From the NCBI GenBank assembly GCA_013398175.1, contig VZRZ01006452.1, forward strand, positions 360,914 to 424,913: a stretch of DNA of 64,000 bases, given 5' to 3'. Source of the stretch: Climacteris rufus. Lineage: Eukaryota > Chordata > Aves > Passeriformes > Climacteridae. Below the pieces are notes generated by a model. The model was given only the letters and a program-made list of their open reading frames with translations. It was not told the origin of the DNA and did no database searches. Positions 36,201-48,200 of the stretch are shown here, one piece after another (within the stretch, counting starts at the first letter, position 1; the number at the start of each line of letters is the position of its first letter). A program made the position numbers and the translations under genes.

Positions 36201-39200
36201 ACTTGTAGACTGTCTCAAAAAACAAAAACAAGAAACCCACTCCCAAACCAGAAAAAAATCATGACTCAATTCAACTGCTCTAGCATATGCTGAAATCAAA
36301 CAAAAAAATAAGCAAATTCTAGTTGCAGAATACAATGTAAATGACTTCCATTTATGCTGCCCACACAGGAAGCCACCATCTCTGGCATGTGAAATACTTG
36401 CTTAGCAAATATTCAGTGTGTCTCTGCAGCAACTGGTTATCCCTCTAGACTGCTCTTATCACCCATCTGGTTGCTCCCAGCTGTACATGGAAGTGTGGCT
36501 CTTACTTCTGTCAGGATATCAGCAGGAACCCCGGTTGCCATGAGGATTGTGCAGAGCTGCTGTAACAGCCCACAGTGGAACATGGCCTTCTGACAGCTGC
36601 TGGTGGCACCAGGAGGGTTTGTGGGAGACACCAGGACCCGCACAAGCTAGAGAGAAGGAAACAGCGCCCTGTGAAGAGAGCCTGAGACCTACTGACATGC
36701 AAAACCAAACTCATTTGAAGTTTCACAATGAAATAGTATTGTTTCTAAAAACAGACTGGAGACAATGAACAGAATGTTAATCTCCTTGCTATGTATGGCT
36801 GCTTGATTTTCAGTTGCACGTACAGGGGTTCTTTACACAGAGCACCCCTAATTATGATTTTAACTTACATCACCGTTCCATCTCAGGTGACATCAAATTA
36901 TCCAATATGCCAGGCACTACAGAGTCACCTCTGTCAGTGTTTTTGTTGAAAGCAGCAGAGCTCATGAGCACGGGTAGCTAATTCTGAGCTAAAGAAATGG
37001 ATTTCACAGCTGTGACACTACACTTACTCTTCACTGCACGAGAGCTGACAAAGTGCTGGCACTGCTAATTAGGAGCTGGAAGCAGTGTTTTACCTGCAGC
37101 ATCAGGTGAAGATTAGTTACTTTCTGTGCAGACCACCCACAGTTGTCATCTCCAACCTCAAACCAAGGCTTCATACGCTGGATGTATGAACCTTCCTTGA
37201 AGAAATTCTGATTGGAATTATTATTCTTCAACAAATTTTGCAATAGGAGGAGACAGTCTTCCACCACTATTCCTGAGGAGACAAAGTACCACAAGGTGAG
37301 TCAAAATATGCCACATGGAAACAAAGGAGCTTGTCCATACACTGAGGATGTTCTAGATGGAACAGAGCACACACTCCTGAGCTCTTCACTCTTAACACAC
37401 TTTAGGCTTGGATTGAGAACTTTGAACCTTGTGATACCATAATTGTTTTTCTTCCACAAGTCCAAAGCAAATTTCCAAAGCACACACAGCTCATATTAGT
37501 CAAGTGGGTAGGAATGGGAAGAACCCCCAACAAAGCCTCAGGATTACTTTATGTCCTGAAGTTCACCTATTCCAGAATCAGACTACACTGTCTCTATCAA
37601 ACGGACTCATATGAAGCTCCTCCTGAGCTGCATCAAGGCAGCCGTTCCTCCTGGGTTACATATTCATTCTCTTCAATCACTGGCTACACCTTCAACTCAT
37701 TTCAAGGCTACTTTTTAGTTTTTGGATTACCCTCAGATACAGGCTCCTTCTATCGAAGGAACAGGTAAGTAAAAGAGGGGAAGCAAAGAAGTCTTAGCAC
37801 TTAGGAGTTTGCATAACAAGTCTCCCAAAATTATTAACTGCCTAAAAACAGCGGCTTTAAATCAAAGGTTTGCTTAATATTTCTATGCCAACATACCTGG
37901 AATAATACAGATGGGAGAGAAGCATTAACTGCTTCTGCAGCCCAAAGAAAAGCCATAGAACAGCAACCTGCCATGTTACTGAAATAGACTGTGTAGTAAA
38001 CTCAATGTGATGCTAGTAAATAAAAAAAAAGCCCTTAAGTGCTGCATTGCTTTTTGCTCATTTTTTTTTCATTTTCCCCTCCAGACAGGTGACTGACTTG
38101 TCAAGGAGCTGACCAGAAAACTGAAGTTATTAGTGCAACTGAAGGAACTCGGCAAGCTGTTACTTCCAGCCACTCCAAGCATCCAAGGATCTTGTGGGAG
38201 GAATGCAGATGCTTAACTGAGTAAGTGACAACACATCTGACACTGCCATTCCAAGTATATGCATTCACAGGCCTAAGTCAAGCAGGAACACAACTCATTC
38301 ACACATGCTCAGGGAAACTACCCCATGTTTAGCTAAGTATGCCAATTTTTTCAAAAGACACTCAAACACAGCTACCTGGTCAATCTGGTTTTGTTTATTT
38401 TGTTCCAACCAGTCTGCAAATTTTCATCCTTTTACCCACTGAGCGAGCTCCAACTACTCACTAAGGTCAGCCTGTAAACATCAGCTAAGAGCTGCAGAAG
38501 CACAAGACCAAGTCTTAGACTCCACTGTACCTCCATCACTGTTTCCTTCCTCTGTTATGATATCCAGAAGTCTCTCAAAGGCATTTTCAAAGGCAACAAT
38601 CTTCTGTATGGCTGCATTACTTTTGGTCAATTGCTGTAACAACAGGACTCCCTTGACAGGGGAGGAGAAGAGAAATGAAAATTGGGTTTTAACAAAACTC
38701 CACTGCTTTTGACAAGTCACAGCTCTTAGGAGAATGCTGCATCAGCAGCATAATCCTCAGCCAGGATCACAGGACACAACTTCATGCCCTGCAAGTGAGC
38801 ACACCTAACCAAGCCCACCATGGACACCAGGCAGTGGTTCCCTTGTGCCTCAATACAGTGACACAAGGGATGCCAAGTGGCCACACAGAAGTTCTGTACT
38901 TACATCATTTCGTATCACCTCCCTGGAGTCTGCCAGTAAATCCATGAGGCGGGAAACACCTGCAAGAAACAGTTTGCAAAACAAAACATGCAAAAGTGCA
39001 GCTTTTTCATGCTAGAGGTCTCTAAAACATTTTGCTCAAGACTCCTCTAGGTCTCTGCCACGTCTGCCGAGCATAAAGGTCAAAGTTTATCAGCAGTGAA
39101 TTCAACCACTTACCCATGGGGCTGACAAGGATGATCTGCTGCACTTGAGGCCCTTGCTGCTTTAAAAGAGATGTGAGCAGTTTCACTCCAGGCCAACGAA

Positions 39201-42200
39201 CATGGAAATCAAACTCCTGCAAAGATAGAAAGGAGTATGTTAAGTAATTAATTCCTCACTATGTAACTCCAATACACTGACAGATGCTCAAAGCACTGCA
39301 TAGGTTCCATACAGGAAAGGTAGAATATCTCTTTCTATTGAAGTTGGACTACAAAGAAAAGGAAAAAAATAATATTTGTATTGTTGTCTCTCAAGCACAA
39401 CCATATTCTTAGTTTGGGAACAAAGTTTTTAACAGCTCTAAGTAAAAAGGCAGTCCATGAGGATAAAACCATTGGAAAATGAGTTACATATATCATGCTG
39501 CTGGAAAGCTGTCACCCTTTGCATTTGAACTGCATCTCAGGCATTACTGTATAATGATCATCTGAAAAATAATCCTTGCACAAGGGACAATTACTGCTGT
39601 TCGAGGAGCAACAGTTTTTTTTTTTTTCCAATTAAGTAACTAAACCCCTTTCTCCAGTAAGAGGATGAGAGACACAAGGTGCACCAGGAGAGGTTTAGAT
39701 TAGCTATTAGGGAAAATTTCTTCACTGAGAAGGTGGCCAGGCATCCAACAGAGTGCCCAGGGCAGTGGTGGAGTCACCCTGGAAGGATTCAGGAAACACA
39801 TGGATTAGCAGTGAACATGGTGGTGCTGGCTTAACAACTGGACTGTTGGATCCTGGATGTGTTTTCCAACCTAAATGGCTCTGGGATTCTATTCCATGTT
39901 ACCCTGCTTTAAAAGCTGCACCAATGCTGTTCATCCAGGTCAGTCCTGACTCACCTCCAGCCCCACCTTCACTAGATCCTGGAACACTTCACATCTGACA
40001 CCAGCTTCCCCAGAAGGACAAACCTGTGGCTCTCTTCACTAAGTACAGCACTACCCATCTCTCAGCAGCCTAAATATGACACAGTTACTCACCTCCACCA
40101 GAGTCAACAGCAGAGTGACATTTTCTTGCTGTTTAATGAAAATCTCTGTGAACTGACTCCCCAAATCATCAACTTGTTTTGCTGAGTTTTCTTCTGTAAT
40201 AGTAAAAAACAACATATTACAACACAATTGGAACAACTTCAGCAGCTGTGAATTTTATTCTCACTAAAATAAGGCCATGGGTGACCAAAAGATTTTGAGC
40301 CACTGTACAGATGTTACTTGAATCGTTTCCAAAACAAGCACCAAGATAGGCTTTTCACAAAACAAAAACCTACATTATCCTAAATGTAACTTTTGAATCT
40401 CAGCAGCTACATCCCCATGTAGCTCCACTGATCCAAGAGAGCAGCCCCTCATAAGGGCTCTACACTGATGTGCAAAAGACATTTCACACCAAGAGTCTTG
40501 AAGTGAGGGATAGGAAATATAAATCACCTAAAGCTGAATGGCCCGCACTCCTTGATTATTCTATTCTGTTTAGCAATAGAAAAGACCTAAACATCAGGAA
40601 GGGAGAGAAAATTTCACACAGATAAGCATCAAAACTTCTCAGTCTTGGAATCTGAATTGATTTCAAGTGTACCAAAATTGAGTGCCACTCCATTATTCAC
40701 TCTACAGTTACACAGAAGTGAGCTAGCACATGAATTGTCTTACACAATAATTTCAGGTATCCCTGTTGCATGAACAAAAAACAAGTGCAAAAAAAAGACA
40801 AAGAACCATGCAAGCAGCATCTCTGCCCCACTGCTATTTTTCCAGGCTGAGTGACAATTTACATGACTGTTCCACAAAACAATGGCATGTAGGTACTACT
40901 GGTTGACATAATTAAGGAACATCAGCTGAAAAACGGAGGAAAAGCAACTCTAATTCAAAAGGAAAAGGGTTTTTTTTCTTCCATAGAAATAAACAAAAAA
41001 TAAACAGTAAAGCCAATGAATTTCTGAGCAAATCCAAGAGCATTTGAATTGTTCCCCCTACTTGAAGTGCAGGGTTTATAGACTTATCAAGGAAACACTA
41101 ACAGTAACAACTGAGCAACTACCCAAAGGGTCAAAGACCACCTCACACTCTGCACCTTGCTGGGGTATGGCAAAACAGAAATCAAACAACTACCATAAAA
41201 ATCTGGTGCCAAGAATACAGTTTTAATTCAACCAACCTAATTCAAACTGTTGGTGATGGTGATTTGCTGCAAGGTATCAGTTTGTAAGGTCTACTTGTGA
41301 AACATTTCCAGTGCAGCTAAAGTTTGCAGTTTGGCCTCCCAGACACCAGAGCAGCTGATAACTTCTCATGTCATACAGCTGCACCTCCCCCTTGAAGCAG
41401 GCATAGCAGTACATAGCTTACAAAAGGGACAGAGAAGCAGCAACACTCTGCTCTAAATTTCTAGCTGCAGAAGTGTTGAAATATTCCAAAAAATGATGAA
41501 AGGGAAGAAAAAACTATGGGCAAAACCAGCTCTAGCCCCTGGCATGTAGCACCTAGCAGAATGTAAGTCCAAGAGTGACCTCTCTGAAGCTGAGGGTCTT
41601 AGCAAGTCTGGGCCATTCCTGAATGGACATAGATTCATTTACGTAAGTGAAGATAAAAACTCCACACAAGTTGAGCTTCTGCACTTGCTGCTGTGGAGTA
41701 AGAGGCAACTCAGCTGGGAATCAATCACACATGGATTGCACACCCTGCAGCTGGCTGCAGGCCAAGGAGAGAGAGCCCAAAAAAAAAACCTTTTACTTTT
41801 AAAATTAAATCCAAATATTTCACTTTGACTTGTCCATAAGCTGTGACTGAACATCTTGTCCTTGTCCCAAGCTCAGCTGCAAATAGCATTTGATCCCAAC
41901 TGTTGCTCTTGCACAAGTTCCAGGTGCTAAGGCAAAACCTGAGCAGAACACACAATTTGCACAGCCTCTTTCAGGTTTGCTGTAGTCACTGGGCTTTTTT
42001 AACTGCAGCTCAGTAGTCTTCTTTGAAAGGGCCAAATCACTTCTTTTCTCTTCAAGTATTTCTTCTACTATGTTTAATACAAAAAGAGGGATCTGGGCAA
42101 AAACAGGCAAAGGGGAACTCTATTTTCCACTTACAAATAGACCAGAGACCTTGCAACCAGCCTTCTACCCATAATTGTTCCTTAAAGCTACACATTCCCA

Positions 42201-45200
42201 GGGCTATCTCAAAACAAGCCAACAGCTTCCATCTAGTAAGATCAGCTCTTAACAATTCACTAACAAGCAGCACTGCAAGCTAGAATTTAGTTTTAAAATA
42301 AAGAGACAAAGTGCATTTTGCATAAAATCAGTTTCAAAAAGAGAACATGCAAAGCATTAGTGGTAACCTAGGGTAGAAGGGAACACTATTTTAACATGCA
42401 TTGCTTAAAAGAGACACTGTGAAGGATGCTCATAATGCTGCTCATGCATTTGTGTCCACCTTCAGGGCTTCTTGCAAACAGAAACTCTGTTCACAAACTT
42501 TGGCCCCTTAAAATCCTACCAGTTTGGGGCTGCACACCTTTAAAATCCTTATCAAGAATTTACCATTACTGCAGTCTCTGGAGATGTGCTGGCATTCAAC
42601 AGGCCAAGTCACAGGACAAATTAAATTGGAAACACACTTGGGCTCCAAAGAATAAGGATAGAGCAGAAGGCAAAATGCTTTCCCTGAGCTCCAGTGCAAG
42701 TTTTTACAGTGTCCTTTTTAAATGGCAGCAAGTGTTACTGGCATGAGTAGCAACTAGGGCTAGAACAAAGTGCCATATTTATATAAGGAAAGATTCTTTT
42801 ACCTTCAGAGTCATCTGTCAGGGCAGATAAAATAAAAAGAAACAAGAGACAGGTTTACAAGTTGAACAGCTTTCCACACAGCACAACCAATCACAGCACA
42901 AGCTCAGGTTTCTAAAGCAGCCATCCCAGCTTCCTACAGCAGCTGGACTCCTTCAGAAGTTCTTATGGAAGGGTTGAACTAAACCATCCCATAGCTCTTG
43001 CAACCCTGGTCATCTCTCATATACAACTCCAGCTGGACAATTCTTTGCTTTTTGTAAAAACTGCCAATAACTCTCTTGTCCAGTCCATAACCAAGGCCTC
43101 TACCACAAACATTCATTCACCAACACTACAAAACTCTGATCTTGTTCTAAACATTTTTCATCAAGATCAGGGAACTGGACGAACATGGAGAAGAAAGCCA
43201 AGTAAGCCAAGCACAATTTGAGATATGGTTTAGAATAATATTCATTGGCCTTTGAGACCAGTTTAATGGCCTAGCAAAAAAAAAGCCCTTCAAAAATAAA
43301 ACAAAGGGAAGAGTGGCATGGATTTTCACAGCCCAGCTGTACAGACAAAGACAAGTAGAATTTTTCTAAATATTTCTCCACTGCCACAGGAGGGTTGAAA
43401 AATGTTTTCACATTTACATGTGGCACCTTATCACAGGTACCTGAGACTTTACATCTCAACATCCTTGTTAAATCATGAGATGGTAACATCCCATTTCACA
43501 GTAACAGCCTGAACCATCCTTTCCCAATAGCAAATTACTTGATTCTTGACTCTCAAACAAGAGGAGAAAACCAGTTATCCCCTTCCAACCTGGCTGCTGT
43601 TCACAGAACACAGTTTATAATATATATTAATAAGCAAGCAATCCAGTGTTACTTTAATGCAAGCTGCACACAACAAGATTTTAGCATTGCCCTAAAAGCT
43701 ACACAATAACAAAGCAAACCTAAGCATTAGTAAACCACAGTATTACAGCTGATAATTTGAACATAGCACCAAGGAAAGCAGCCCCACAGTTAATACAACT
43801 ATTACTACCAAGTGCTTACCTTGCTCCTCCTCTTCTAGGTCATTCGATATTACATTGTAGAGTGTGTCCAAAGCATAGCCAATTATTTCAGAATCTGAAC
43901 TGCAAATGAAAGAATCATTTTTCTTTAATGACTTATTTCCAACTACCCTTACAACATGGCTTTTCTGCCCAGGCAGCTCCCTTTGCAGCATGAGGCCAAG
44001 TAAGAAAAACAGACTTATTGCAGTACCACAACCATGAGCTGTCTGGTCCCTGAACAGAGCCAAACTCCTTTTCCCAGTTCCATTCCCTCAGGTGAGTCTC
44101 AAAGTCTGGTGACATAAGATGACCACAGGATGCTTCACTGTAGGCGTGTCTCTCATTTTCTGAGTCACTCCCTCCAACCTGCTCCTACAGCAGGAGAAAT
44201 CTCTGGGAATGCTTCAGCCTAGCCAGAAAGTCACCCAAGGAAGCTGCAGACAATCCTTCCCAGATGGACCCTCCCCACTACACTGCCAGACAGAACCAGA
44301 GCCAACCCTTGGAGCTCCAGGTGAATGCAGCACCACATCCTCACAAACAGGCAGCCTCCATCTCACCAACTCCCACTGATTAACCTACTTATTAAAGTTT
44401 AAAGTGTTTTGAATTCAAGCATCCCCAGGAAGCTCCAGGGAAGCCTTGCTAACCCCAAAGCATTAGTTCACCTGCTCACACCCAGACTCTTAAGCCCTGC
44501 TTCAGGAGGGACCTGTTTCTTCTGCATTACCAAGGCTGAACCATCTGCAGACTCTGCTACAACAGACATAGCACAAGAGTTTACAAGGCAGAAGATAATA
44601 ATTTCTGCTACTTGCTTTGCTGCTCTTAAACCAAAAAGAGAATAAAAGCATAGTCAGTCAGTCAAAGAAAAAGGAAAATGAAACCTAAAATCACAGAGGA
44701 AGGTGTCTGAGTGCAAGAGGACACACCTCAGAGCATTTTCATGACTCTACCAAGCCAAGCAAGTGAAAAGCATACTGTCAAAACAAGATCTCTCACTCCA
44801 GCTCCTAGGAATTTACTCTCGCTGATCTCCAAGGCATTCCAAGTAAGGCCTCCACACCAAAGATAAATTTGCATTTTAAGAGGCTGCTAGGCAGGTTCAG
44901 AGCAGAGGCCTGAACAACTACCTAACCTTTTAGTCCATGGAAACAGTCTCATCCAGCAGGAATGATCACATCTCCAGCCTGCTTATATATTTTCCCTTTA
45001 CTGTCATTTTAGCTCTTCAATGCACTCCTACAAAGTCTGTGCTTTTCTTTTCATAGAAGTGAAACAATTCCACATCTAAAACCACACAAATAATTTTTTG
45101 GAAACTTGAAAAGCAAGGCTGCAGCTTGGTAGATTTTTAAACTTCCCTTATTAGGGAAATTACAGCAGCTACAAAAGAATAAGCAAATTGACTGTACACA

Positions 45201-48200
45201 TGATTAAAAGCAGGCCTTGTTTCTCTTATTGAAAGATAAGACATCAAAAAATGAGGACAGCAGCATCCCACCTCTGCTGTTCACTGCCTTGCCACCATCT
45301 GCTGCTCAGCATGTATCACATCTCATTGATTATTCTGCTCAGATCAAAGCTGTCCAGCTTTTGCTCTATAATAAAAACTAGTCAAGAAATAAGACTTCCC
45401 AGGCATCCATAAAAGAGGCAGCATTTGTGCAATGCAACAGTCCAGCACAAGCCACCTTGGCTAACCTGCCTCTGCTACTTGTGATTTTACATGGCATTCA
45501 AACAAGATGTCAGGGCCCCCTGAGATCACAAACAGTAGCAGAGCAGAAGCACATGGATGTGAAGGCACCCATGCATTGATGGTCCTGCATATGGCTTACT
45601 GAGGTTTGTGCCTTGGGGGAAAAAAAAACCAACTCTTAGGTTCATATATTGGGCTCCAAACTCTTTCAGTTGTCACCCTGAAATGCAAAAACCTTGTAAC
45701 ATAAGCATAAGAAAAGCAATTAAGGATCAAGTTGATTTCTCACTCCAGTGCCTTCTCTCACACCAACAATTAAGTGATGTTGGCCCGTTCTACAGTCAAA
45801 TGCCAATTTTTTTTCAAAATAATCCCTGGTGGGATGTAGCAACATCTAGACAGCAGGTCAGTAAAAGTCCTCCCCCAGATCACTACTTCATATTACAAAA
45901 TAAACACATGGCATAAGAATGCTAGTGTGCATGTAAGCCTGGAACATGTAAAAGCTGACTCGGGCTCCAGGATGCCTGATTCGCACAGCTGGAAAACTTA
46001 GGTTAAAGAAGTCAGTTTCCTACAGAACAAGTTTTAAGCACTTGAGCAGGAAACAGAGCTTCAGGCTCTACTAAAATCTACAAGTAAACTGTTTAAGAAG
46101 TGGAATGATGTCTTCCATTTGAGAAGTGGTATGTTCCTGTTTCAGGGTAAAGTCTGTAACTAATTCAAAGGAAGAGATCAGGATCCAAGCAACTGGACAC
46201 AGGCAGTGCTTGCAACTTTCTAATCAAACCTGCTGTTATCTTAAACTGCACAGCAACACAGTCAGTGTACAGGGCCAGGACATGCAAGTGATTCACATGA
46301 ATGCAGTGACATGTGAGAAGACAACTTGAGTCAGTCATTGACTTCTCATCTTAAGTAGCTGCAGTGCAAAAAAAAAACAGAGAGAAGAGCACTTTCCACT
46401 TCTGCAGAAAGCTTCAGGGCACTTCAGGTGGACACTGGAAAGGTCCAAAGATTTGCTTTGTGGGCACAAAGCAAAAGAGCAGCCACAGCACTGTCCTGTC
46501 ACACCAGCAGCCTCCCAGTTCAGTACAGCCATCACACTGGACTGCAGGGACAGCTGAGCCTGTGACTTCCCTATCAACCACTTCATCTGGCTGACTTTGA
46601 TTTCTACTGAAAGATTTCTTTGATTTCTACTGAAAGAGTCCCCAGAGGCTCACCTCTATCATCACTGACCCCAGACAGCAAGACAGACTCCAACACATGT
46701 AGCACCTGCACCGATGAGACACAGGGACTCTCTCAAAGAAGTCACAGCACCCAACACTTGGCCCAGCTGATGTGCTGGCCCACCAAACACATAACAGCAA
46801 ATGACTCTATCAACATCTTGACAAAGGCAGCATTTCTTCAGCTGAAAACTCATACTCTCATGTATTTACTATTTTTTCAACTGCAGCTTGAGTCACACCA
46901 GACATATGCACAGAACCCCAGCACACACACATTCCAAAGGATCAACTGGAGCCCAGGAAGCACAGAAAAGCCTCAAGTCCCTGCCCTGAAGGGTGCATGT
47001 TATCTTCTCAATTGGATCAGGAGAGCCCCGCCTCCCTTCTCAAAGTTCAAATCTGCCCTCAGAGCAGGTAAGTGGATGAAAGTAGCTCCTTAACCTAGTT
47101 TTTTGAAGGGCTTCCCCTACATGTCCGTGAAAGTTACTCCTATAACCTTCCCTTTCACTGTTTGCACCAGGTCAGACATTCAATTCAACTACCCAGGCAA
47201 TGGAATAGGAATAACATGAACTTGCCTAGACAGCAGCTTCACACCTTCCAGCTGGCGTAACTGGCCAGACAAGAAAGGCATCAATCAGCAGTCTTGGGTC
47301 GAGCACTGAAGGGTTTCACATTCTACAGCCATCACTGGAGCAAGAGGCCTCCTTCCAGACTCTGAACTGCAGCTTTCCTAATTCTCCTTGGTATTGACAT
47401 CAAAGGACATGCTCCTCTGTCCAGTGTATGCACATCTAGGTATTCCACAGCCCTTATGACTGTTCCGTGTAAGTTTACCAGCTTGACATTCAAATCCAGA
47501 CTGCAAGACTATCCCCATACATTTGCCTTCCTAAACACCAAGTGTGTGCAGTATTTGAAACTTAAATCCAAGCACTCCAAACAGGTTCCAATTTATAACA
47601 TGTGGGCACTACCAGGTACAGGAATGACTGCAGAGATGGATAACAAAGATATTCCAAACACTGGATTGCACAAGTATTAAATTCTAGTTCACAAAGAGCA
47701 TTCAGACTCATTCCATCTGTCACAGCAGTAGCCCTTGAGTCCTGCTCCCCTGTCTACCTGAACCCTTCCATGCCAGTGCCTGCCTTACTCCCCATGACAG
47801 AATTACTCTACCAACTCATTTTTCAATGCACATCAGCAAAAACACGCACCTGCTGACTTCATTCTTGTCCTCTTAGTTCTGTCTAGCTCACTTTCCGCCT
47901 AATGGTTGATTTGGGTTATTTCAAACCCTGTATTTCATTAACATGATCAGTTAGGACTCACATTCCTATAGCAGTGCAAAGTAGCCCCGAGAAGCTTTGG
48001 TAGTACACTCATTCTAGAGTTGGTCTTTCTGTCCCTCATCCTGGTTCCTGGAATTCTGTACTTTTCACCACTGAATAGGCTCCGATTAAGTTTATCGGCA
48101 CACAAAGCCAAGGTGACAGAAGTTCCCAGAAAGCCAGCTCCCCTCCCAGCTTTGTCAGTACAGGGCACCAAGTCCGCATTTGTTGTGTCAGCGGCAGAGA

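Noticed and set aside
39753..39998. 81-codon plus-strand ORF
   Set aside because: It lies over a decayed CR1 fragment and has no reverse-transcriptase similarity; the 3' part of CR1 in this copy is non-coding.
42955..43020. Possible further CR1 3' fragment in USO1 intron 4
   Set aside because: Only a loose resemblance (GGAAGGGTTGAACTAAACC); too weak to call.
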